Shown in pieces: positions 8,578-15,256 of a stretch of 34,577 nt of DNA. The notes beneath the pieces are model-generated. The model was given only the letters and a program-made list of their open reading frames with translations, had not been told where the DNA came from and ran no database searches. The stretch comes from Actinomycetota bacterium. Its GTDB lineage: Bacteria > Actinomycetota > Actinomycetes > S36-B12 > CAIYMF01. The DNA is taken from contig JAIUOK010000046.1 of the NCBI GenBank assembly GCA_020161245.1, forward strand, positions 1 through 34,577, written 5' to 3'. Position numbers and translations under genes: made by a program. Every line of letters starts with the position of its first letter. Position 1 is the stretch's first letter.

Positions 8578-9492
8578 TCATGTGACCAGCACCTGAAGCT
8601 CGCCGATGCGCACGCTCGTCGACGACGTCCGGGTCACCGTCAGCACGCCGGACTCCCCGCCGCCGGCCCACGACACCACCCACGTCGTGGTCGCCGTGAC
8701 CGCGTACGCGTGACCGGGCTGCGAGGCCGAGGACCGGGTGTAGACGTGCCCGCACGTCGGGGACTGGGAATCGCCGGCCGACGTCGTGTACGGGGTGCCG
8801 GGCGACGTGCACGTCACCAGGTGGTCATCGCCCATGTCCCACACCACCTTCGACGCCCGCGCCGTCGCCGTCACCGACGTCCCCGGGATCGACGCCGTCG
8901 CCGACGTCGGACCCCACGTCGAGGCACGCACCTCAGTCCACATCCACACCGGCAGACCGACGAGCCCTGTGCCCGAGGGATCCGGTGCCATGCCGATGTC
9001 CGGACCGTCCAGACGCATCGAGTCCAGCGCCCGCTGCGCCAACGTCGCCGGCGTCGCGGTGCCGCCGTAGCCGTCGGGCGGTCCCGGCAGCCACACCCAC
9101 CCCCCGCCGGAGCCTCCCGTGCTGAGGCACGTAGCCAAGTAGATGGCGCCCCCGGCTGGGCGTCCGGACCAGACCGGGTCGCTACTGGCCGGCTGAGGGT
9201 CGACCAGCATGAAATAGCAGCCGTGGGAGTTGCTCCACCAGCCGAAGGTGGGGTCGTAGCAGTCGACTGCCTCGCCCGTGATCGACAGGCGGCACTCGGG
9301 CGTCGCACCGCCGCCCGGGGTGGGAGTCGGCGTCGACCCGGGGGTGCCGGGCCCCTCTACGACGATGATGCAGATGGGTTGATCCGGTGGACACGTGACG
9401 CCACCGGAGGTGCCGGTCGCCTCCGCGTTAGCTGCGGTCCCGAGCCCTGCCATCGCCGCTACCACGAGCGACCCGACGACCCGCGTCAGCAC
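8578..9492 (-). CDS. Secreted protein of actinobacterial Tad clusters
   Basis: 304 residues with a GTG start. Residues 1-25 form a signal peptide (hydrophobic, ending ANAEA-like). A Pro/Thr/Gly linker (PGSTPTPTPGG) precedes a Cys- and Trp-rich domain with GWWSNSHGCYFML, PVWMWTEV and WDMGDD motifs and a C-terminal beta-rich part. Homologues next to Tad genes in Streptomyces are often labelled 'ATP/GTP-binding protein', but I see no Walker motif, so that name looks unfounded. Six or more Cys residues suggest disulphides outside the cell. It overlaps the lipoprotein gene by 7 bp. The role in the pilus is unknown. Confidence 0.78.
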   Translation of the reverse strand: MLTRVVGSLVVAAMAGLGTAANAEATGTSGGVTCPPDQPICIIVVEGPGTPGSTPTPTPGGGATPECRLSITGEAVDCYDPTFGWWSNSHGCYFMLVDPQPASSDPVWSGRPAGGAIYLATCLSTGGSGGGWVWLPGPPDGYGGTATPATLAQRALDSMRLDGPDIGMAPDPSGTGLVGLPVWMWTEVRASTWGPTSATASIPGTSVTATARASKVVWDMGDDHLVTCTSPGTPYTTSAGDSQSPTCGHVYTRSSASQPGHAYAVTATTTWVVSWAGGGESGVLTVTRTSSTSVRIGELQVLVT

Positions 9493-10061
9493 GAGCGATC
9501 CCGGAACGCGGTCGACGTCTTGATGACCCAGCGCCCATCGAAGATGGTCGCCACCGACTCCACAACGACGCGCGGTGATTGGCCTGGGGCGAGCGCAGAG
9601 TCGCCGGTCGCCACGAACACCGGAAGCCAGCCGGTGGAGTCCAGGCAGTCCGTGATGGCCACCTCGGGCCGCGCCCCAGCCGCGACCGAGACCACGGATG
9701 TTTCGTGAGTTGGCTCCCCGCGCATCTCCACTCCATTGCGGCGGAGCAGGAGCACCGTTGCGAGAGCATCGGACAAGGCCTTGTCGATGGCGTTGGCGCG
9801 CAGTGCCTTCGGCGGCTCCTTGGTGGGATCCGCCTGCGAGGCAACCTTCGCCGCCCAGAACCGGTCGTAAGCGGCCAGTGCCTCGACGGACTCAGTGAGC
9901 GTTGTAGTGGACACGGTCGGGGTGGCCGAGGAGGCCGAGGGTCGGATACCGGGCGACGTCGAGGTAGGAAGCGGGTCCTGCGGGCCTTCGGTGCAGCCGA
10001 CGAGGACGATGGCTCCAAGTAGCGCTGCGAGCACCGGACGACAGGCATGGCCGCTGATCAT
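9486..10061 (-). CDS. Putative lipoprotein
   Basis: 191 residues from the ATG at 10061. I chose this start because it gives a clean lipoprotein signal (hydrophobic residues about 8-23 ending in LVGC) and has AAGGCGG upstream; the frame extends to 10244, but that part is Arg-rich and unlike a signal. The lipobox Cys is followed by a Ser/Thr/Pro-rich linker and a globular domain (AAYDRFWAAKVA, VEMRGEPTHETSVVSV, DGRWVIKTSTAFRDRSC) resembling small NTF2-like or NlpC-neighbour lipoproteins; I cannot name the family. It is the first gene of the pilus operon as seen here. Confidence 0.75.
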   Translation of the reverse strand: MISGHACRPVLAALLGAIVLVGCTEGPQDPLPTSTSPGIRPSASSATPTVSTTTLTESVEALAAYDRFWAAKVASQADPTKEPPKALRANAIDKALSDALATVLLLRRNGVEMRGEPTHETSVVSVAAGARPEVAITDCLDSTGWLPVFVATGDSALAPGQSPRVVVESVATIFDGRWVIKTSTAFRDRSC

Positions 10062-10240
10062 CGTCACCACCGCCTTGCTGCGTCGGTGTGGCGGGACGTT
10101 CCCCCGTCGATCCGTTCTTTGTACCGCGCACAGGTGACACGCGGCACCCGGTTCGCCGGAACCTGTGGACGACGCGCGCTCCGGATGTACTCGATCGAGT
10201 GACCTGGAACCACAGCTCCCGCCGCGGCTCGCCGGCCGGG
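10062..10240. promoter_or_regulatory. Intergenic region with palindromes, upstream of the pilus operon
   Basis: 179 bp without a gene, between two minus-strand genes. It holds a perfect 12-bp palindrome ACTCGATCGAGT (10189-10200) and an inverted repeat GGTTC-GCCG-GAACC (10150-10163). Either could be an operator for the downstream ten-gene operon starting at 10061. I see no convincing -35/-10 pair. Confidence 0.35.
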
Positions 10241-11128
10241 TCACGACGCGTCCTTGAGGGTGGCGCTGCGGATGAGCAGGTCGGGGCTCGTCAGCGTCTT
10301 GTCGAGCGTGGCTTGCAGGGCCGCGTGCATGACGACGTCGAGCGGGCCTCGCTCGGGCCGCGCCGCAAGACGTTCAATCAGGCCGGGCCACTGCTGGGTG
10401 CCGAGAAGCACGTGCACCAATCGGCGCGCCTGCCAGCCGGGGATCGTCGCGTCGGCCGCGACGCCGCGGTACCCGCCCTCGACATGCGGACGGCCGTCGC
10501 GGTGGCGACTGCGGGCGGCGATGGACAGCAGCGCCCGTGAGGCCGGCTCCAGCTGCCAACCGGTCTCGAGCAGGATCGCGACCACCGCGGACAGGATCGG
10601 TCCGTTGCTGACCGACCAAGTGCCTTCGCTGACGCTAGTTGCGGGCTCTAGCCCATGTTCGGAGAGGAGCTCCCAGCTCAACGGCGGCAGCGAAACGCTG
10701 ACGAGGCACGGGTCGGCGCTGCGGTCGGCGAGACGCTGAAGTGCGCGCTGCTGCCAGGCCTTGCGCGGCTGTGTGCCGTACGCGGCGGCGATCGACTCGT
10801 CCTCGATCGCCCGGCGCGCGGCGGACCACAGGATCCCCCAGGGCGACTCGGCCTCGCGGATCCGGGGCGAGGTCAGCGTTCGCCACGTCATCGTCCACGC
10901 CGTGGCCTCCGCCTGCGCTGCGACCGGGCCCGTCAGCCGACGGTAAGCCACCTGGGGGCGCACGACGGTGTCGCGGACGTACGCGAGCAGTGCGCAGCCG
11001 GCAGCGCTGTCCCAGCCGTGGACGTCGACAAGGTCCAGGTGCGCCAGCAGGCTCATGCGGGTGCGGTGCAGGACCGCCGTTGGCTCACTCGCGGGGTGGG
11101 CGGGATCCAGGGTCGTGATGGCGGTCAT
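10241..11128 (-). CDS. Hypothetical protein
   Basis: 295 residues, starting at the ATG at 11128 with a perfect AGGAGG seven bases upstream. The same frame is open to 11389, but that extension crosses the GACGGAGTC repeats and I left it out. The protein is soluble and mostly helical, with a conserved-looking block around residues 38-110 (LAYVRDTVVRPQ, AWTMTWRTLTSP, SPWGILWSAARRAIEDE) that vaguely resembles helical regions of sigma-like or mobile-element proteins. I do not recognise the family. It sits alone behind the repeat block, so its expression may be tied to those repeats. Confidence 0.7.
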   Translation of the reverse strand: MTAITTLDPAHPASEPTAVLHRTRMSLLAHLDLVDVHGWDSAAGCALLAYVRDTVVRPQVAYRRLTGPVAAQAEATAWTMTWRTLTSPRIREAESPWGILWSAARRAIEDESIAAAYGTQPRKAWQQRALQRLADRSADPCLVSVSLPPLSWELLSEHGLEPATSVSEGTWSVSNGPILSAVVAILLETGWQLEPASRALLSIAARSRHRDGRPHVEGGYRGVAADATIPGWQARRLVHVLLGTQQWPGLIERLAARPERGPLDVVMHAALQATLDKTLTSPDLLIRSATLKDAS

Positions 11129-11177
11129 GTGATCCTCCTGCATCGGGTTGGTCGATGGCAGGGCCAGCGTTGTGAGG

Positions 11178-11528
11178 CAGTCCGTCATGGACTCCGTCGC
11201 GGGTGACTTGCGAGGAAGGAACCGCCTCTCGACCGACCGATTAGCTTCGAGACGGAGTCGATGACGGAGTCCACGTCGGAGCCAGCGCCCGCCCGATCGG
11301 GGCTCAACATCGAGCATGTGCTTGGTCGCCACAGCGACCTCCTCTCGATGGATCCGATGCGGGGCAAGCGTGGTGGCCGACTCCGTCATGGACTCCGTCG
11401 CGAACTTCGGCAGCGCCCTGACCTGCGGCGATAGCGGCCCTTCTCGCCGGTGACGGAGTCGGTGACGGAGTCGGTTCGAGCTCGTGACTGAGTCGGTTCG
11501 TACTCGTGACGGAGTCGGTGACGGGCTC
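11178..11528. repeat. GACGGAGTC repeat block with two inverted modules
   Basis: The 420-bp space between two minus-strand genes carries no gene but eleven copies of a 9-mer. Forward copies GACGGAGTC start at 11251, 11263, 11452, 11464, 11486 (one mismatch), 11508 and 11520 (degenerate). Reverse copies GACTCCGTC start at 11178 (degenerate), 11190, 11379 and 11391. Copies come in pairs 12 bp apart. Each reverse pair is followed, after exactly 52 bp, by a forward pair, and the two modules are exactly 201 bp apart. Each module could fold as a 21-bp stem with a 52-nt loop. The two 52-bp spacers are not alike. Possible roles are an iteron origin, a transfer locus or operators. Confidence 0.85.
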
Positions 11529-11548
11529 GCGGGAAGTCGGCGAGCCGG

Positions 11549-12931
11549 TCACGTGCGCTCGAGGGTGGGTCGGTCGACGCGTTTGGTCGCTACCAGGCGA
11601 TCGGCGGGAGCCCAGTCCGGCGGGAAGGTTGATGCGGTGGGTTGGGCTGCGGCGAGGGTGGTGTAGCCGGCGAGGGCGGGCGTCAGGTCGCTTGCTGCGG
11701 CGGGGACGTACCGCCCGGCCATCTTGGCCTCGATGAGGTCGGTGTGGTCGGTGACCTGGTCGCCGGTGAGGTAGCGGGCATCGATGAACAGGGCGTCCCG
11801 GTCGACCAAGGCGCGCAGCGTCGTCTGGTTCGTTGCCGCGAGTTCGGTGCACGCTGCGGACAGCTCCAGCATCTGCGCGGGGCTGAGTTGCGCCGGGCCG
11901 TAGGCGCGGATCCCGGTTGCGTCACGTGTCAGGGGGAGGGCGATCGCCGCGGCGGCGGGCAGCGCTGCGACGTTGGCCCGCAGGCCCGGGGTCGCGGGGG
12001 TGCCGCTGGTGAACCTGGCGAGCAGTCGGTGCTGGTCGACCCAAGCCGTGCGCTGTTGCGACCACGCCCCCGCCAGGGCGGGATCCTCCAGTGCGGAAGC
12101 GTGCGCGGCGAGGTGGGTGTGCAGGATGGCCGCTGCTGCGGCGTACTCGACCAGGTCCGCAGCGGTGGCGCGCCGTGGATGGCGCGCCAGCGTCCAGGCG
12201 CCGAGCCGCAGCCGGTCGGTGCGTTGCAGCAGCGCACCGGCTGGTGTGGGCGAGGTGACGCCCGGCCGGGCCAAGGGGAGGCGGGCGAGGCGTGCCGCGC
12301 CCGAGGCGGGGTAGGCGGCCCGCATACGCAGCACCCGCGCTGCCTCACTCACCCGGGTCAGGTCGGGCATCGCGCGTTCGACCTTCGACCATGCGATGCC
12401 GGCCTGGGCCGCGCGCAGCGCCAGGTCACGGTCTGCCGCGGCGACCGTGTCGACGAGGTCTGCGACCAGCAGGTAGCCGGCGGCGCGTTCGGCGCCGTCG
12501 TCCAGGACGCCAGCGTCCGGGGTGCGGTCAGCGCCCCGTGCATCGCGGTGTGTGGCAACCAGGTCCCGGGCCGCGCCCAACGCCTTCACGGCCGCAGCCC
12601 AGGACTGCGCCGGGCCGCCGAGGCCCTGATCTCGGTCGGCCACGTCGCGGGCATGCAGCGATTGCAGTGCCCTGGCAAGCGCCAGCGCGGGCCGGTCCGA
12701 CGGGTCCGGCGCCGACACCAGGCCTTCGCCACGGTGGGGACCGCCAGCCAGGAACAGCAAATGCCCGCCCGCGGCCACCAGCAACGCACGATGAGCATCG
12801 ATGGCGCTGAACGCTGCTGCACGGTCGGCGAAACGTTCGGTAGTCACCATCATCGCCGCCCAGGCCACATGCCTAGTCGCGGTGTGCATGAGCTCGCCGT
12901 AGGTAGCACCCGCTGAAACCGGGGCGATCAC
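11549..12931 (-). CDS. Hypothetical protein, Ala-rich
   Basis: 460 residues, GTG start overlapping the stop of the preceding gene as GTGA, so the two are translated together. It is an Ala/Leu/Arg-rich, mainly helical soluble protein without signal peptide or membrane segments. Distinct stretches are AGIAWSKVERAMPDL near the middle and DALFIDARYLTGDQVTDHTDLIEAKMAGRYVP near the C-terminus. Long helical content and no visible catalytic motif suggest a structural or nucleic-acid-related role. I do not recognise it. Proteins of this style are common on actinobacterial integrative elements. Confidence 0.72.
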   Translation of the reverse strand: MIAPVSAGATYGELMHTATRHVAWAAMMVTTERFADRAAAFSAIDAHRALLVAAGGHLLFLAGGPHRGEGLVSAPDPSDRPALALARALQSLHARDVADRDQGLGGPAQSWAAAVKALGAARDLVATHRDARGADRTPDAGVLDDGAERAAGYLLVADLVDTVAAADRDLALRAAQAGIAWSKVERAMPDLTRVSEAARVLRMRAAYPASGAARLARLPLARPGVTSPTPAGALLQRTDRLRLGAWTLARHPRRATAADLVEYAAAAAILHTHLAAHASALEDPALAGAWSQQRTAWVDQHRLLARFTSGTPATPGLRANVAALPAAAAIALPLTRDATGIRAYGPAQLSPAQMLELSAACTELAATNQTTLRALVDRDALFIDARYLTGDQVTDHTDLIEAKMAGRYVPAAASDLTPALAGYTTLAAAQPTASTFPPDWAPADRLVATKRVDRPTLERT

Positions 12932-13311
12932 GCCGCAGCCTCAGCCGAGAGGTCCTCCGCCCGCGCCAGCAGATGCGCCACCCTGGCCAGCAGCAGCAGA
13001 TTCGCCGGCGCGACGTCATGCACGACGGGGACGGCGAGGAGCTCCGTGATCGCGGCTCGACCACTTCGCACCAATCTCGTCGCCTCGACGCTCGACTTGC
13101 CGAAGGCCGATGCGGACGGCAGCGAACCCTTGGCAGGCGCCGCCAGGTCGGCGATGCGCTCAAGCGCCTCCCGCATCCCGACCGCCACCACGATGGCCTC
13201 GGTGTCGTCGCGAGCGATCGACGCGGCCAAAGTGGCGCGGTGAAGCCCCGACAGGCTGGACTCCAGAGCTCCCCAGAGCCGAGCTTGGGCGGACGAATCG
13301 AATTCGGTCAC
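12928..13311 (-). CDS. Hypothetical small helical protein
   Basis: 127 residues, GTG start with AAGGAGG about eight bases upstream. Soluble, helical, Ala-rich, with VAVGMREALERIADLAAP and ATRLVRSGRAAITELLAVP stretches. The stop overlaps the start of the 460-residue gene by 4 bp. I see no known motif. The strong ribosome-binding site and coupling make it a real gene and first in a two-gene operon. Confidence 0.72.
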   Translation of the reverse strand: MTEFDSSAQARLWGALESSLSGLHRATLAASIARDDTEAIVVAVGMREALERIADLAAPAKGSLPSASAFGKSSVEATRLVRSGRAAITELLAVPVVHDVAPANLLLLARVAHLLARAEDLSAEAAA

Positions 13312-13626
13312 GCGGTGCCTCCTTCAGGCCAGCGAGGAGCGTCGCTCCAGGTCGAGTGCGCACCCAGCGGCTTTCGACGAAGGTTGGGGACGACACGCCG
13401 ACTCCTTCAGATGTGCACGAACCATCGCCGAGCGACGTCACGGGTGGTGGCCGCCCCGACGGGCTCTTGGAGTGGCACAGCGCGGGCGCTCGGCGAAAGC
13501 GCGGCGAGGCAGCCACAGCCCCTGACGTCCGTGGTGTCCAGGAGTGGAACCGTTCCTGTCGGTGCTTGGCGCCGCGCACCTTGTAATGGGCGCGCGTGCG
13601 TCTTCACTGGAGATCAGGAGTACGCC
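13312..13626. other. Divergent intergenic region
   Basis: 315 bp between the two-gene minus-strand operon and the plus-strand excisionase-like gene. Long frames cross it on both strands but have Arg/Pro/Ser-rich shadow composition and no ribosome-binding sites. It presumably holds divergent promoters; I could not find a convincing -35/-10 pair and see no repeats. Confidence 0.4.
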
Positions 13627-13881
13627 ATGAACCGTTCGGAGCTCGGTCAGCTGCCTGCGATGGTCGACGTGCCCACTGCAGCTCGTGTCCTCGGCATCGG
13701 TCGAAGCCTCGCCTACGACCTTGTACGCAGTGGCGGGTGGCCGACCCCAGTTGTCCGGATGGGCAAGCTCATCCGAATCCCAACCGCCTGCCTGCAGCGC
13801 GTCCTTGACGGCGAAAATGCGACGGGCCACTTGACACGAGCCGACGCCAAGCTCGATGGGCGAGCGGCACCGGCCGAATGA
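13627..13881 (+). CDS. Excisionase-like helix-turn-helix protein
   Basis: 84 residues, ATG with AGGAG seven bases upstream. The core MVDVPTAARVLGIGRSLAYDLVRSG followed by GWPTPVVRMGKLIRIPTACLQ (split here for length) is the MerR/Xis-like winged-helix fold of the small DNA-binding proteins that accompany actinobacterial tyrosine integrases. Such proteins bend DNA at the attachment site to direct excision, and normally stand directly before an integrase gene. Here no integrase follows: only 140 bp separate it from the left att core. The role as excisionase is inferred from family and position; a simple repressor is the alternative. Confidence 0.82.
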   Translation: MNRSELGQLPAMVDVPTAARVLGIGRSLAYDLVRSGGWPTPVVRMGKLIRIPTACLQRVLDGENATGHLTRADAKLDGRAAPAE

Positions 13882-13900
13882 CATCCCGAAGGACGCAGAC

Positions 13901-13972
13901 TGTGTTCGGAACTGTGTTCAAACGCGCAGAAGGTAAGGGCCACGAGAACATTCGCCAACACACCACGCGGAC
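13901..13972 (+). other. Candidate integrase arm site, outer element
   Basis: ACTGTGTTC occurs at 13899-13907 and 13911-13919, 12 bp apart. A 27-bp stretch from 13901 matches 21916-21942 at 26 positions, and a 17-bp stretch at 13956-13972 matches 21971-21987 with one mismatch, with the same 55-bp offset in both places. The stretch lies just before an att core each time. This suggests arm-type binding sites for one integrase family. The region 13882-14278 holds no gene. Confidence 0.7.
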
Positions 13973-14024
13973 CTCGCCACGCACGAAGCGCTGCAACGAG
14001 ACACCAAGCGACACAGTCGGCTTG

Positions 14025-14063
14025 TAATCCGCGGGTTCTGGGTTCGATCCCCAGGCGGCCCAC
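14025..14063 (+). repeat. att core, 3' half of tRNA-Lys (left copy)
   Basis: 39 bp identical to 22057-22095, with four more matching of five just upstream (CTTG here, CTTT there). The sequence reads as a tRNA from the anticodon loop to the acceptor end: stem TCCGC, T-arm CTGGG-TTCGATC-CCCAG, acceptor GCGGCCC. The anticodon position has TGT here against TTT in the right copy. No 5' tRNA half precedes it, so it is not a working tRNA but the left junction of the 8-kb element. Confidence 0.9.
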
Positions 14064-14123
14064 CCGTCTGACCTGCACCGATACGCGACTGCGGACTCGC
14101 TGCCATGTGTGCTCCGGGATTCC

Positions 14124-14142
14124 GTGAGACCAGTGTGAGACC
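14124..14142 (+). repeat. GTGAGACC direct repeat near left att core
   Basis: GTGAGACC at 14124-14131 and 14135-14142, 11 bp apart, in the gene-free 215 bp between the att core and ietA. The one-turn spacing fits a pair of integrase or excisionase arm sites on the other side of the core. This is inference. Confidence 0.45.
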
Positions 14143-14278
14143 GCCGTGCGACCTCACCTTCGGCAGATGGTCCGACGGAGGCATTAGCGTTTGCCGGGGG
14201 CGCGCCCTGGACGCGAGCATCCGCCAATACGCTTCACTTAACGAACGACCGCCCTCCGGAGCGGCAGGGGGAGGACGA

Positions 14279-15250
14279 GTGGCCACGGCAGATCAGCTCC
14301 GTGCTCTGATCGCCAGTCACGGAGCGGGTGATGATGAGCGGTTCTACGCCATCGCCATGCAGGTTGCGGCTCGCGCCGCGCGCGGGGGAAAGGGCCGCCA
14401 AGCACAGGAGCTGCAGAGCCTTATCGATGAGGCTCGTTCGGCCTCACCCCGAACCGCGCATGTAACCGCCGTCGCGCAGCCTCGGGGCGAGTTGTCCGAT
14501 CTTCTTACGGTCGCCTACCCCGACATCTCATTGACGGACCTGTCGCTCGACGGTGGCGTCCGAGACGGCCTCGAGAGGATCGTTGCCGAGCAACGTCAGC
14601 GTGACGTGCTTCGCGCGCACGGATTCGCGCCCAGCCGGCGCTGCCTGTTCGTTGGCCCCCCGGGGACTGGGAAGACCATGTCCGCGAGGGCACTGGCCGG
14701 CGATCTGCGACTCCCGCTCTTCACGCTCCGCCTCGACGGGCTGATCACCAAGCATCTCGGCGAGACCGCTTCCAAACTGCGGTTGGTGTTCGACGCGATG
14801 CAGGACACGCGGGGGGTCTACCTCTTCGACGAAGTGGATGCGCTTGCCGGAGAACGATCGACGGGCAACGACGTCGGTGAAATCCGCCGTGTGCTCAATT
14901 CGTTCCTCCAGTTCCTCGAGCAAGACGGCGCCGATAGCCTGCTGGTTGCCGCAACCAACCACCCCCAACTGTTGGACCGCGCGTTCGGTCGCCGTTTCGA
15001 CGTCCGCATCAACTTCCCGTTGCCATCGCCGTCGGTGACCAGAGCGGTGCTCGAGAATCGCCTCGCTGGAATGGGGTCGCGATTGGCTTGGAACCGCATC
15101 CTTCCTGCTTCACAGGGTCTGAGCCACGCTGACCTCACGGCCGCGGCGGAAACAGCCGCCAAGGAAGCAATCCTCGCCGGACGCAAGACCGTGACAACTG
15201 CTCGCGTCGTGGAGTCGCTCATCAGCCGTCAGCGACCGACGGCAAGTTGA
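14279..15250 (+). CDS. ietA: AAA ATPase of an IetAS-like defence pair
   Basis: 323 residues. I chose the GTG at 14279 because GGGGGAGG lies just upstream; the frame is open back to 14105, but that extension reads as non-coding. After a helical N-terminal region (ADQLRALIASHGAGDDERFY) comes one AAA module: Walker A GPPGTGKT from residue 126, Walker B VYLFDEVDAL near 180, sensor AATNHPQLLD and an arginine-finger region RAFGRRFD. It ends 6 bp before a subtilase gene. The pairing of this AAA ATPase with an S8 protease is the IetA/IetS system reported by Gao et al. (2020) as anti-phage. The ATPase probably senses or unfolds a target and controls the protease; the mechanism is not established. Confidence 0.85.
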   Translation: MATADQLRALIASHGAGDDERFYAIAMQVAARAARGGKGRQAQELQSLIDEARSASPRTAHVTAVAQPRGELSDLLTVAYPDISLTDLSLDGGVRDGLERIVAEQRQRDVLRAHGFAPSRRCLFVGPPGTGKTMSARALAGDLRLPLFTLRLDGLITKHLGETASKLRLVFDAMQDTRGVYLFDEVDALAGERSTGNDVGEIRRVLNSFLQFLEQDGADSLLVAATNHPQLLDRAFGRRFDVRINFPLPSPSVTRAVLENRLAGMGSRLAWNRILPASQGLSHADLTAAAETAAKEAILAGRKTVTTARVVESLISRQRPTAS

Positions 15251-15256
15251 CGCGTC

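Noticed and set aside
11261..11433. A 57-codon plus-strand frame starting inside the repeats
   Set aside because: The possible GGAG is only three bases from the ATG and the composition is Arg-rich like a shadow; it merely reflects the repeat sequence.
11178..11528. A CRISPR array
   Set aside because: Repeats are 9 bp, occur on both strands with irregular larger gaps, and no cas genes are near.
12973..13881. A 302-residue plus-strand frame ending with the excisionase
   Set aside because: Most of it runs antisense to the 127-residue gene; the ATG at 13627 with AGGAG is the better start.
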